Assembly (NCBI RefSeq): GCF_024586915.1
Contig: NZ_JANBVS010000010.1
Coordinates: 124,001-188,000, forward strand
DNA: 64,000 bases
Reading direction: 5' to 3'
From: Bradyrhizobium sp. SRS-191
GTDB taxonomy: Bacteria > Pseudomonadota > Alphaproteobacteria > Rhizobiales > Xanthobacteraceae
Position 1 is the first letter of the stretch. Each line of letters begins with the position of its first letter. The notes under the pieces are model-generated. The model was not told the DNA's origin. It made no database searches and saw only the letters and a list, made by a program, of their open reading frames with translations. Shown here one piece after another: positions 40,969-51,308 of this stretch. A program made the translations under genes and the position numbers.

Positions 40969-42156
40969 ATGCGTGTGATGAAATTGGCGGGGGGGCTCGC
41001 CGCATTGGTAGCGCTGTGGGGAACGCCGTCCCAGGCCGCCGACGACATCGTCGTCGGATTTGCGACCGCGGCATCCGGCTTCATGCAGGCCTATGACAAG
41101 CCGGCGCAGGACGCGGCGATGATCCGCATCGATGAGATAAACAAGGCCGGCGGCCTGCTCGGCAAGAAGATCAAGGTGGTCACCGCCGATACCAAGACCG
41201 ACCAGGCCGAAGGCGCCAAGGCAGGCCTTGCCGTGCTCGACCAGGGCGCGGATCTGGTCGTCGTCTCCTGCGACTACGATTTCGGCGCGCCCGCTGCGCT
41301 GCAGGCGCAGGCCGCCGGCAAGGTATCGTTCTTCCTGTGCGCCGAGTCGGTCAAGGCTGGCATCCAGGGCGTCGGCCCTTACTCCTTCTCGGCCTCGGTG
41401 CTCGCCGCCGTGCAAGGCGCCAGCATGTCCGAATGGGCCTACAACAAGAAGGGCGCGCGCACCTTCTACCGGCTGCTCGACAGCTGGACCGTCTACAACA
41501 AGGGCATCTGCGACGGCTTCGACTGGCAGCTGCCGAACCTGAAGGAGGCCAAGCTCGTCGGCAGCGACACCTTCAAGAACGACGATGCTTCGATCGCCTC
41601 GCAGATCACGCGCATCAAGAGCCTGCCGAAGGAACCTGACGCCATCATGCTCTGCACCATGATGCCGGGCGCCGTCTCGGCCGTGAAGCAGATCCGCGCC
41701 GCCGGCATCAAGTCGATGATCCTCAACGGCTCCAGCATGGACGGCAGCTACTGGCTGAATGCCATTCCGGATCTCTCCAATTTCTACGTGCCGGTCCAGG
41801 GCTCGATCTACGGCGACGATCCCAATCCGAAGGTCAACGAGTTCAACAAGAAGTACAAGGAGGCGACCGGCGCCGATCCGTCCAGCCAGTACGTCTACCC
41901 CGGCTACGTCATGATCGATGTCTGGGCCAAGGCGGTCGAGCGCGCCAAGACGACGGACGCCGAAAAGGTGGTCGCCGAGCTGGAGAAGATGAACAGCGAG
42001 CCGACCCTGTTCGGGCCGCGCACCTTCACCAAGGAGCTGCACCACCAGAACCAGGGCCGTTACCTGATCATCGGCACCGACAACGGCAAGCCGAAGGTCG
42101 TCGACGAGTGGACGATCTCTTCCAAGATTCCAGTCGACTATCTCGTCTCGAAGTGA
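40969..42156 (+). CDS. ABC transporter substrate-binding protein (Peripla_BP_6, LivK-like)
   Basis: This 395-residue secreted binding protein has an N-terminal signal (MKLAGGLAALVALW, then TPSQAADD) and the periplasmic binding fold beginning DDIVVGFATAASGFMQAYD. GGLLGKKIKVVTADTKTD matches LivJ/K-type proteins. The ATG at 40969 has a strong GGAGGAG about 9 bases upstream, suggesting high expression. It is last of the importer genes. The ligand cannot be read from sequence; the downstream genes suggest an amide or cyclic amide. Confidence 0.9.
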   Translation: MRVMKLAGGLAALVALWGTPSQAADDIVVGFATAASGFMQAYDKPAQDAAMIRIDEINKAGGLLGKKIKVVTADTKTDQAEGAKAGLAVLDQGADLVVVSCDYDFGAPAALQAQAAGKVSFFLCAESVKAGIQGVGPYSFSASVLAAVQGASMSEWAYNKKGARTFYRLLDSWTVYNKGICDGFDWQLPNLKEAKLVGSDTFKNDDASIASQITRIKSLPKEPDAIMLCTMMPGAVSAVKQIRAAGIKSMILNGSSMDGSYWLNAIPDLSNFYVPVQGSIYGDDPNPKVNEFNKKYKEATGADPSSQYVYPGYVMIDVWAKAVERAKTTDAEKVVAELEKMNSEPTLFGPRTFTKELHHQNQGRYLIIGTDNGKPKVVDEWTISSKIPVDYLVSK

Positions 42157-42161
42157 CTTGG

Positions 42162-42194
42162 GCGGCCGCCGCGAACACCCGTCGCGGCGGCCGC
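42162..42194 (+). terminator. 13-bp perfect inverted repeat after the binding-protein gene
   Basis: GCGGCCGCCGCGA at 42162-42174 pairs perfectly with TCGCGGCGGCCGC at 42182-42194 around a 7-base loop. There is no T-run after it, so it is not a classic intrinsic terminator. It more likely stabilises the 3' end of the binding-protein mRNA or attenuates read-through into pxpA. Confidence 0.7.
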
Positions 42195-42239
42195 TCTCCA
42201 CAAAGTTCAGCAAGCCTAAACCGGGAGGACGAAGGGACC

Positions 42240-42968
42240 ATGGTCACCATCAATTGCGACATGGGCGAAGCCTTCAGCATCTACAAGCTTGGAGATGATG
42301 AGCGCCTGATGCCGCTCATCGACGTGGCCAATGTCGCCTGCGGCTTCCATGGCTCGGATTTCAATCATATGCGCAGGACCGTCCGGCTCGCCAAGCAGCA
42401 CGGCGTCAAGGTCGGCGCCCATCCATCTCTGCCTGACCTGCAGGGCTTCGGACGGCGCGAGATGAAGATCGGCCGCGAGGAAATGGTGAACTGCATCCTC
42501 TACCAGATCGGCGCGCTCAAAGCATTCCTGGACGCGGAGGGCCTGCCGCTGAACCATATCAAGCCGCATGGCTCGCTGTACGGCATGGCCTCGCGGATGG
42601 AGGAAATCGCCGAAGCCGTCGCCGACGCCGCCGACGTCTACAAGGTGCCGCTGTTCGGCATGAAGGGCACCTTGCACGAGAGCATCTACCAGCGTCGCGG
42701 CCACACCTTCGTCGCCGAATACTATGCTGATCTCGACTACAATCCGGACGGCTCGCTGATCGTCACCCGCGAGCACGACGCCAAGGACGCCACCGAGGCG
42801 GCATCGCGCTGTCTGCGCGCCATCACCGACGGGAAGACCCGGACGGTCGCCGGCAACGACGTCCCGACCGGCGCCGATTCCATCTGCGTGCATTCCGACA
42901 CGCCGAACGCCGTCGAGATCACACAGGCCGTGCGCAAGGCGGCTCACTCCTATCTGCCGGCGCGCTGA
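42240..42968 (+). CDS. pxpA: 5-oxoprolinase subunit A (LamB/YcsF family)
   Basis: This 242-residue protein begins VTINCDMGEAFSIYKLGDDE and has VANVACGFHGSDF, VGAHPSLPDLQGFGRR and HIKPHGSLYG, the signatures of the LamB/YcsF family. E. coli PxpA is 244 residues and, with PxpB and PxpC, hydrolyses 5-oxoproline with ATP. ATG 42240 follows GGGAGGA. Here a biotin carrier and a biotin carboxylase stand between pxpA and pxpB/C, an arrangement pointing to a different or extended amide substrate. Confidence 0.93.
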   Translation: MVTINCDMGEAFSIYKLGDDERLMPLIDVANVACGFHGSDFNHMRRTVRLAKQHGVKVGAHPSLPDLQGFGRREMKIGREEMVNCILYQIGALKAFLDAEGLPLNHIKPHGSLYGMASRMEEIAEAVADAADVYKVPLFGMKGTLHESIYQRRGHTFVAEYYADLDYNPDGSLIVTREHDAKDATEAASRCLRAITDGKTRTVAGNDVPTGADSICVHSDTPNAVEITQAVRKAAHSYLPAR

Positions 42969-43002
42969 CGCGGCCGGCAACACCATCACTCACGGGGACC
43001 TC

Positions 43003-43245
43003 ATGGCCATCCAGCAGATCTTTTCACCACTGCCCGGCGTCTTCTACCGCAAGCCCGCGCCCGATCAGCCCGTCTATAAGAATGACGGCGACACCGTGAC
43101 GGAGAACGACACGATCGGACTGATCGAGGTCATGAAGTCCTTCAACGAGGTCAAGGCCGGTGCGGCCGGCAAGATCGTGCGTTTTCTGATCGAGAACGAG
43201 GATGCGGTCATGGCCGGCCAGCCGATCGCCGAGATCGAGGTCTGA
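43003..43245 (+). CDS. Biotin carboxyl carrier protein
   Basis: This 80-residue free-standing biotinyl domain has the target Lys in LIEVMKSFNEV, normally AMKM in classic AccB, so the motif is the EVMKS variant. Only the lipoyl/biotinyl domain is present. It sits between pxpA and a biotin carboxylase, so it should shuttle CO2 made by that enzyme to a partner, perhaps the PxpB/PxpC proteins. Confidence 0.9.
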   Translation: MAIQQIFSPLPGVFYRKPAPDQPVYKNDGDTVTENDTIGLIEVMKSFNEVKAGAAGKIVRFLIENEDAVMAGQPIAEIEV

Positions 43246-43260
43246 GGCGCTCCGGATTCC

Positions 43261-44658
<1,398 letters not shown>

Positions 44659-44663
44659 CCCCC

Positions 44664-45539
44664 ATGCAGACCCGATTTTCCTTTGGCGGCGACGAGCACA
44701 TCTTCGCCGAGGTCGACGAGGCGATGTCGCTGGAGGCATTCTTCAAGAGCCTCTTCATCACCAACGCCGTGCGCGAAGCCAAGATCAAGGGCGTCACCGA
44801 GATCTGCCCGGCCAATGCCTCCTATCAGGTGAAGTTCGATCCCGACGTGATCAAGCCCGACGACCTGCTCGCCGAGCTGAAGCGGATGGATGCCGCCGCC
44901 GACAAGTCCGAGCCCGTGATCGCCACGCGGATCATCGAGATCCCCGTGCTCTATAACGATCCGTGGACCCATGAGACCTTGATGCGGTTCAGGGAGCGCC
45001 ACCAGGATCCGACCGCGACCGATCTCGAATATTCGGCGCGCATCAACAATCTCGACGGCGTCGACGGCTTCATCAAGGCGCATTCCAGCGCGCCGTGGTT
45101 CGTCTCGATGGTCGGCTTCGTCGCCGGCCTGCCCTTCCTCTATCAGATGGTCGAGCGTCAACGGCAGATCCAGGCGCCGAAATATCTGCGACCGCGGACC
45201 GATACGCCGAAACTGACGATCGGCCATGGCGGCTGCTTCAGCTGCATCTACTCGGTGCGCGGCGCCGGCGGTTATCAGATGTACGGCGTCACGCCGATGC
45301 CGATCTACGATCCCAATCAGACCATCAGCTATCTCCGCGACTTCATGTGCCTGTTCAAGCCCGGCGACATCGTGAAGTGGAAGCCGATCGACCGCGATGC
45401 CTATGACACCGCGGTGGCCGATGTCGACGCCGGACGCTTCGCGCCCATCATCCGCGACGTGTCGTTCTCGCTGGCCGAGTTCAATCGCGACATCGACGGT
45501 TACAACCGCAAGCTGGAGGGGGTTCTCCATGGTCATTAA
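44664..45539 (+). CDS. pxpB: 5-oxoprolinase subunit B / allophanate-hydrolase-type domain AHS1
   Basis: This 291-residue protein belongs to the KipI/AHS1 family. GFVAGLPFLYQM near residue 155 and the downstream SVRGAGGYQMYGVTPMP match the AHS1 core. It is longer than E. coli PxpB (218) because of an N-terminal extension. Start ATG at 44664 is preceded by the accC-like gene with six bases between. The stop overlaps the start of pxpC by 11 bases, so the two are coupled. Confidence 0.9.
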   Translation: MQTRFSFGGDEHIFAEVDEAMSLEAFFKSLFITNAVREAKIKGVTEICPANASYQVKFDPDVIKPDDLLAELKRMDAAADKSEPVIATRIIEIPVLYNDPWTHETLMRFRERHQDPTATDLEYSARINNLDGVDGFIKAHSSAPWFVSMVGFVAGLPFLYQMVERQRQIQAPKYLRPRTDTPKLTIGHGGCFSCIYSVRGAGGYQMYGVTPMPIYDPNQTISYLRDFMCLFKPGDIVKWKPIDRDAYDTAVADVDAGRFAPIIRDVSFSLAEFNRDIDGYNRKLEGVLHGH

Positions 45540-46506
45540 GGTTCTCAAGCCGGGCCTGGCGACGACGGTCCAGGACCTGGGCCGCCCGGGCTACTATCAC
45601 ATCGGCATCCCCCTGTCGGGCGGCATGGACCGGCACGCGCTGGTCGCCGCGAACCTGCTCGTCGGCAATCCCGAAGGTGCCGCCGTGCTCGAAGCGGTGT
45701 TCATGGGCCCCGAGCTCGAATTCAGCGACGACGCGGTGGTGGCCGTGACCGGCGCGGAGCTGCCGCCGAAGCTCGATGGCGTGCCACAGGAGACGTGGTC
45801 GTCCTTCAAGGTGAAGGCGGGACAGAAGCTCGCCTTCGACTTCCTGAAGAAGGGCGCGCGCGCCTATATCGCGGTGGCCGGCGGCATCGACGTGCCCGTC
45901 GTGCTCGGCTCGCGCTCGACCTATGCGCTCGGCGCGCTTGGCGGCTTCAAGGGCCGCAAGCTGGAGGCAGGCGACGAACTGCCAGTCGGCACGGCAACGG
46001 CTCCCGCCAAAGAAGGCCGCAGCATCGCAGCCGATCTGCGCGGGCTGCCCGCCGGCATGCCGGTCGAGCTGCGCGTCATGCCGGGCCTGTATTGGCATCG
46101 CATCACGGACGCCGCCGGCATCGGCTTCTTCAGCGACACCTGGAAGGTCGCCCCCGAGGCGGACCGCATCGGCTATCGCTTCAAGGGCGGCAAGCCGCTC
46201 GAATTCGTGCCGCGTGAGCCGCCGTTCGGCGCGGGCTCCGATCCCTCCAACATCACCGATGCCTGCTATCCCTATGGCTCGATCCAGGTGCCGGGCGGCA
46301 CCGAGCCGATCGTGCTGCATCGGGACGCGGTGTCCGGCGGCGGCTATTTCCAGGTCGGCGCGGTCATCTCCGCCGACATGGATCAGATCGGACAGTTGCA
46401 GCCGAATACGCCCGTCAAGTTCATCAAGGTCGACATGGCGACGGCGCTGGCGGCGCGCAAGGAGAAGGCCGAGCTGTCGGCCAAGCTGCGATCGGCGCTG
46501 GCGTAG
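45529..46506 (+). CDS. pxpC: 5-oxoprolinase subunit C / AHS2 domain
   Basis: This 325-residue protein of the KipA/AHS2 family has MVIKVLKPGLATTVQDLGRP and GIPLSGGMDRHALVAANLL, the hallmark of this domain in urea amidolyase and PxpC. The start at ATG 45529 lies inside the end of pxpB. With PxpA, PxpB, the biotin carrier and carboxylase this gives the domain set of a split urea-carboxylase-like enzyme. Confidence 0.92.
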   Translation: MVIKVLKPGLATTVQDLGRPGYYHIGIPLSGGMDRHALVAANLLVGNPEGAAVLEAVFMGPELEFSDDAVVAVTGAELPPKLDGVPQETWSSFKVKAGQKLAFDFLKKGARAYIAVAGGIDVPVVLGSRSTYALGALGGFKGRKLEAGDELPVGTATAPAKEGRSIAADLRGLPAGMPVELRVMPGLYWHRITDAAGIGFFSDTWKVAPEADRIGYRFKGGKPLEFVPREPPFGAGSDPSNITDACYPYGSIQVPGGTEPIVLHRDAVSGGGYFQVGAVISADMDQIGQLQPNTPVKFIKVDMATALAARKEKAELSAKLRSALA

Positions 46507-46512
46507 CTCGTC

Positions 46513-47376
46513 ATGCAGACCGCCATGGCCAAAGGCTCGATCTTCGTCGCGCGGTCGTTGCCGGACGCACTGGCTGCGCTGGACGACCGCGGACCGACGG
46601 GGGCCGTCTTTGCCGGCGGGACCTGGATCATGCGCGCGCCGATCCGGCACGAGCCGCTTGCGGCTAACTACGTCGCGATCGGCAAAATCCCGGAGCTGAC
46701 GGCGGTCACGATTACGAGCGAGACGATCGAGATCGGCGCCGCCGTCACGCACGCGGCACTCGCGGCGGCGCTGGACGGCTTGCCCGAATTCGCTGTTCTC
46801 ACGATGGCAGCCGGGCGCGCAGCCAATCCGGCAATACGCAGCGCCGCCACGATCGGCGGCAATATGGCGACGACGCAGTTCGCCGCCGCGGACTGCGTGC
46901 CCGCGTTGCTTTGCCTCGATGCCGAGGTTGAACTCGGTTCGCCCGAGGGATGCGAGCGGATGCCGCTCGTCCGCTTTCTCGCTATCAGGTCGACGCTCGC
47001 ACCGGGGCGCCTGCTGACCAGAATCATCGTGCAGCGGAAAGGCCGCAACAGCGCGCATGCGCGGCTGCCGCTGCGCAAGGCTGGCGACTATCCCGTCGCG
47101 ATCGTCAGCCTCGCGATCAGTTGCGATGCCGCGGGACGCGTCGCGACGGCGCGCGTCGCCATCGGCTCGGTTGAGCCCATTGCACGCCGCTGGGAGCGGC
47201 TGGAAGCCGCCCTCATCGGCCATCCGATCGAGCCAGAGCGGTTGGCCCAACTGGCTCGGGAGTTCGCTGACGACTTCACCGGTCGTGACAGCGTCGAGGT
47301 GCCCGCCTGGTATCGGCTCAGCGTGCTGCCGAGCCTGGTGCGGCGCGCGGCCACCGCCGTGCTGGCCGGTGCTTGA
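46513..47376 (+). CDS. Molybdenum hydroxylase FAD-binding subunit
   Basis: This 287-residue medium subunit of a xanthine-dehydrogenase-family enzyme has FAGGTWIMRAPIR near residue 35 (AGGT FAD motif) and SAATIGGNMATTQFAAAD near residue 115. Length matches CoxM/NdhF-like subunits. It passes electrons from the iron-sulfur subunit to FAD. It begins six bases after pxpC, so it is likely co-transcribed with the oxoprolinase-like genes. Confidence 0.9.
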   Translation: MQTAMAKGSIFVARSLPDALAALDDRGPTGAVFAGGTWIMRAPIRHEPLAANYVAIGKIPELTAVTITSETIEIGAAVTHAALAAALDGLPEFAVLTMAAGRAANPAIRSAATIGGNMATTQFAAADCVPALLCLDAEVELGSPEGCERMPLVRFLAIRSTLAPGRLLTRIIVQRKGRNSAHARLPLRKAGDYPVAIVSLAISCDAAGRVATARVAIGSVEPIARRWERLEAALIGHPIEPERLAQLAREFADDFTGRDSVEVPAWYRLSVLPSLVRRAATAVLAGA

Positions 47377-47394
47377 GATGGGAGGACGCCGCGC

Positions 47395-47850
47395 ATGGGC
47401 CTGAGCTTGAGCATCAATGGCGACCGGGCGACACCGTCGGCCGATCCGATCACGCCGCTCGTCGATGTCCTGCGCGAGGAGCTTCACCTGACCGGCGTCA
47501 AGCCGGTGTGCCGCGAAGGATTCTGCGGCGCCTGCATGGTGCTGGTCGACGGCACGCCGACCTTGTCCTGCCTGACGCCGTTGGCGCTGGTCGAAAATTG
47601 CGAGATCCGCACGGCCGAAGGGCTGTCCACCAACGGCGTGCTGACGCCGGTTCAGGCCGCGCTTGAAACAGCCGATGCGGTCCAATGCGGCATGTGCTTT
47701 CCCGGCATGGTGGTGAGCCTGACGCACGTGCTGGCCACGACGCCCAGCGCGACGCGCGATGACATCCGGGCCGCGCTGACCGGAAACATCTGCCGCTGCA
47801 CCGGTTATGAACGCATCGTCGAGGCGGCGCTCACCGTCGTTCGGAAATAA
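47395..47850 (+). CDS. Molybdenum hydroxylase [2Fe-2S] subunit
   Basis: This 151-residue small subunit carries two [2Fe-2S] clusters. The plant-type site is CREGFCGACMVLVDG followed by SC, and the second is QCGMCFPGMV together with NICRCTGYERIV. It follows the FAD subunit by 18 bases and precedes the large molybdopterin subunit, the usual medium-small-large order. Confidence 0.94.
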   Translation: MGLSLSINGDRATPSADPITPLVDVLREELHLTGVKPVCREGFCGACMVLVDGTPTLSCLTPLALVENCEIRTAEGLSTNGVLTPVQAALETADAVQCGMCFPGMVVSLTHVLATTPSATRDDIRAALTGNICRCTGYERIVEAALTVVRK

Positions 47851-47860
47851 GGCGCGAACC

Positions 47861-50227
47861 ATGTCCGACGTCTCAGCCACGATGGACTTCCGCCGCCGCG
47901 ACGCAAGCGACAAGCTGCAGGGCCGCACGCGCTACACCGTCGACCGCTATCTCCCGGGCATGCTTCACGCCGCGGTGCTGCGCGCCGATGTGGCGTCGGG
48001 ACGTATCCTCAAGCTCGACACCTCCCGGGCCGCGCGCATGCCCGGCGTCCGCGCCATCGTGTCCACCGCCGACGCCCCCGGCATGATCGGCATCGGCATC
48101 GCCGACCATCCGCTGTTTGCGCGCGACGTGATCCGCTACAACGGCGAGCCGTTGGCCGCCGTTGCCGCCGACACGCTGGCCCAGGCGCAGGCTGCGCTTG
48201 CAGCGATCGAAGTCGAGATTGCACCGACGACGCCCCTCCTCACCATGGCGGATGCGCTCGCCCCGGAGGCGCCGCTGATCCATCCGGACTGGGAGAGCTA
48301 CGAGGTTCTGCTGCCGGGCGCAGCGCGCGGCAGCAACGTCGCCTGGGAGGCCACCGTGGTGCGCGGCGACGTCGACGCCGCCTTCACCCGCCCCGACGTC
48401 GTGGTCGTCGACAGCAGCTTCCGCGTCGGCCGGCAAAATCACGTCGCGTTCGAGCAGCGCGCCGTCGTCGCTGCTTACGAGGACGGACGCTTCCATATCG
48501 AAACCTCCACTCAGGTGCCGTGGACCATCCGCAACGCCACCGCGCGCCTGCTCGGCGTGTCGCCGGCGCAAGTGCGCGTCACGGTGCCGCCGGTCGGCGG
48601 CGGCTTCGGCCTCAAATTCGACCTCGCGATCGAGCCGTTCGCCGCGCTGCTCGCACGCAAGAGCCGCCGGCCGGTGCGCCTCGTCAACTCGCGCGAGGAG
48701 GAGATGCTGACCTGCCTGTTTCGCGAAAACGCCGAGATCCGCATCCGCTCGGCCGTCACGCGCGACGGCGACATCGTCGGCCGCGAGGCCGTGGTGCTGA
48801 TGGATTGTGGCGCCTATGGCGGCGAGCAGATCTTCCTGACCACGATGACCGCGCATACGCTCGGCGGCAACTACAAACTCGGATCGGCGCGGCTGGTGTC
48901 GCGTGCGGTCTACACCAACACCGCCCCGAACGGCGCCTTCCGAGCCTGCAACGGCGTCTACAACACGTTCGCGCTGGAGCGGCACACGGACGAGATCGCG
49001 GCGCGGCTCGGCATGGACCCGCTCGCCTTCCGCCGCCGCAACGTGCTCGGCGACGGCGATCTCGGCGCCACCGGGCAGACGTTCGAGGGCGACGTCCTCG
49101 GCCCGATGCTCGACCGCATGGCCGAGATGCGGCCGTCGACGCCTGCGCGGCAGATCGGCAGCGACGGCCGGCTCCATGGCCGCGCCACCACGGTCGGCAC
49201 CTGGTTCGTGTTCGTCGGGCCGTCGGCGGCGACGGTGAACATGAATGCCGACGGCACCGCCACGCTGGTCACGTCGGGAGTCGAGATCGGCTCCGGCTCG
49301 ATGATGCAGGGCCTGCCGCAGATCGTCGCCGCGACGCTCGGCCTTGATCCTGCCAACGTCATCGTGCGCGCCGCCGACACCGACGCCGCGGGCTATGACG
49401 TCGGCGTCGGCGGCGGCCGCACCACGGTGTCGCTCGGCGCCGCCAGCCTCTCGGCCGCGCAGGAGGTGCGGGCCAAGCTGCTCAAGGTGGCGTCCGAGAT
49501 GATCGAGGCCGCGCCCGAGGATCTCGTCCTGCGCGACGGACGCATCGAGATCGCGGGAGCTCCAGGCTCGGGCCGCACCATTGTCGAGGTCGCCACCCGC
49601 GCCCAGGCCACGTTCGGGCCGGTCTCCGGCACCGGCGCATTCACCGGCGGCACTGTACCCTCTATGCCCGGCTGCGCCGCCGGTCATTTCATTGAGGCCA
49701 TCGAGATCCCCGTCTTCGCCGTGCATGATTGCGAGGTCGCGGTCGATCCGGACACCGGCCATGTCGAGGTCCTGAGCTACCGCGTGGTGCAGGACGTCGG
49801 CCGCGCGCTCAACCCGCGCGCCATCCGCGGCCAGATCCAGGGCGGCGTCACCCAAGGGCTGGGCTATGCCCTGCATGAAGAGGTGACCATCGGCAGCGAT
49901 GGCCGCGTCTGCCAGACCGGCTTCGAGACCTATCGCGTGCCGCTGGCGCTCGACGTCGTGCCCGTGGAAATCTGCCTGCATGAAGGCGCTCCGTCGAAGG
50001 GACCGCTCGGCACCAAGGGCGCCGGCGAGGTGCCGATCCTGAATGTCGGTGCCACGATCGCCTGCGCCGTCGCCAACGCCACGGCCACGCGCGTGCAGGA
50101 GTTGCCGCTGACGCCGCCCCGCGTCCTCGGATTGATGCTCGGCCGTACACCCGAGCTGGCCTTCCCGCATATCTCCGACCGTTGGAGTGACAATCTGGTG
50201 CGCCCGCACGGCGCATCGGAATCCTAG
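47861..50227 (+). CDS. Molybdenum hydroxylase large (molybdopterin) subunit
   Basis: This 788-residue catalytic subunit binds the molybdenum cofactor. It shows VGGGFGLKFDL near residue 250, PNGAFRACNGVYNTFALE near residue 360 and the catalytic Glu in KGAGEVPILNVG near residue 730. The form I CO-dehydrogenase loop (AYRCSFR) is absent, so CO oxidation is not expected; hydroxylation of a heterocycle or aldehyde is. I chose ATG 47861, after the [2Fe-2S] subunit stop. Related enzymes often hydroxylate N-heterocycles. Confidence 0.92.
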   Translation: MSDVSATMDFRRRDASDKLQGRTRYTVDRYLPGMLHAAVLRADVASGRILKLDTSRAARMPGVRAIVSTADAPGMIGIGIADHPLFARDVIRYNGEPLAAVAADTLAQAQAALAAIEVEIAPTTPLLTMADALAPEAPLIHPDWESYEVLLPGAARGSNVAWEATVVRGDVDAAFTRPDVVVVDSSFRVGRQNHVAFEQRAVVAAYEDGRFHIETSTQVPWTIRNATARLLGVSPAQVRVTVPPVGGGFGLKFDLAIEPFAALLARKSRRPVRLVNSREEEMLTCLFRENAEIRIRSAVTRDGDIVGREAVVLMDCGAYGGEQIFLTTMTAHTLGGNYKLGSARLVSRAVYTNTAPNGAFRACNGVYNTFALERHTDEIAARLGMDPLAFRRRNVLGDGDLGATGQTFEGDVLGPMLDRMAEMRPSTPARQIGSDGRLHGRATTVGTWFVFVGPSAATVNMNADGTATLVTSGVEIGSGSMMQGLPQIVAATLGLDPANVIVRAADTDAAGYDVGVGGGRTTVSLGAASLSAAQEVRAKLLKVASEMIEAAPEDLVLRDGRIEIAGAPGSGRTIVEVATRAQATFGPVSGTGAFTGGTVPSMPGCAAGHFIEAIEIPVFAVHDCEVAVDPDTGHVEVLSYRVVQDVGRALNPRAIRGQIQGGVTQGLGYALHEEVTIGSDGRVCQTGFETYRVPLALDVVPVEICLHEGAPSKGPLGTKGAGEVPILNVGATIACAVANATATRVQELPLTPPRVLGLMLGRTPELAFPHISDRWSDNLVRPHGASES

Positions 50228-50280
50228 ATGCTGCCTGCTGCCTCCTTCTGCCACGTTGCTGTTCATTCGGAGTCCTTGCG

Positions 50281-51240
50281 ATGCGGATGAGTTTTACGAC
50301 CAGCGATGTTCCCCGTCCCGGCCGGCCTCAGTACTGGCAGGACATCGTCTCGCAGACCTATTTCCCGCTCGATCTGCGCTTCGCCAGTGGCAGCGCACTC
50401 GACGGCCATCTGCAGGCGTGGACCCTCGGCCCGCTCTCGATGTCGCGCAACGTCTGCGACGGCCTGCTCTACCGGCGCCGGAAGCATCATCTCGTGGCCG
50501 AGCGCGAGGAGAGCTTTCTGGTCACGATACCGGACCAGGGCGAAATCCGCTTCGTGCAGGACGGCAAGGATGTGCGCTGCCGCCCCGGCGCCTTCCTCGT
50601 CGAGCGCAGCCATTTGCCTTACGAGTTCAGCCATGACGACCCGGCCGCGCTCTGGGTGATCAAGATCCCGAGGGCTGTCATGCGTACCCGCATCGCATGC
50701 CCGGAACGGCTGGCGACCTTGCAATTCGATGCGACACGTGGGGTCGGCGCGCTGTTCGTCGACACGCTGCGCCTCCTCGCCTTGCGGCTGGACGAGATGA
50801 GCGATGCCGCGCGCGCCGTGACCGGCACACATCTGCTCGAGCTGCTGGCGATGGCGGTCGAGGCCGATGATCGCCTGCTCACGGGCCACGCCTCGCCGAC
50901 GCGCAACGCGCATCTGCATCGCTGCGAGCACTTCATCCGGACCCACCTGCACGACATCAGGCTGGCGCCGCAGCTGGTGGCCGATCGCTGCGGCATTTCG
51001 CTGCGCTATCTGCACCAGATCTTCGAGGCCGAAGGAATCACCGTCTGCAGCTATATCCGCAATCAACGGCTGGCGGCGTGCGACGCGGCGCTGCGCGATC
51101 CCCGCTGCCGCAACAGCATCGCCGACATCGCCTACCGCTGGGGCTATGGCGACCAGGCCCAGCTCAGCCGCCATTACCGCAGCCGCTTCGGCCGCTCGCC
51201 GAGCGAGGCACGCGCCGCGTACCGGGCCTCCGCCCCATGA
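50281..51240 (+). CDS. AraC-family transcriptional regulator
   Basis: This 319-residue regulator has an N-terminal cupin-like sensing domain (AraC_binding_2 type; DQGEIRFVQDGKDVRC) and a C-terminal double helix-turn-helix: LVADRCGISLRYLHQIFE, then IADIAYRWGYGDQAQLSRHY and RFGRSPSEARAAYR. The ATG at 50281 is about 54 bases after the molybdenum hydroxylase. It probably controls this catabolic island. Confidence 0.92.
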   Translation: MRMSFTTSDVPRPGRPQYWQDIVSQTYFPLDLRFASGSALDGHLQAWTLGPLSMSRNVCDGLLYRRRKHHLVAEREESFLVTIPDQGEIRFVQDGKDVRCRPGAFLVERSHLPYEFSHDDPAALWVIKIPRAVMRTRIACPERLATLQFDATRGVGALFVDTLRLLALRLDEMSDAARAVTGTHLLELLAMAVEADDRLLTGHASPTRNAHLHRCEHFIRTHLHDIRLAPQLVADRCGISLRYLHQIFEAEGITVCSYIRNQRLAACDAALRDPRCRNSIADIAYRWGYGDQAQLSRHYRSRFGRSPSEARAAYRASAP

Positions 51241-51308
51241 AGACATTATGGTTTTCGTCCCGATCGCGATAGACTGCCCGCTTCCGTCACCAGAAAGTCT
51301 CCTCCTCC

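Noticed and set aside
46513..50227. Annotation as aerobic CO dehydrogenase (coxMSL)
   Set aside because: The large subunit lacks the AYRCSFR loop and no cox accessory genes follow.
45481..50266. Very long minus-strand open frames (up to about 815 codons) opposite the pxpC and molybdenum hydroxylase genes
   Set aside because: They mirror GC-rich genes on plus, have His/Arg/Asp/Gly-rich composition with no motifs, and the plus-strand products have clear family signatures.
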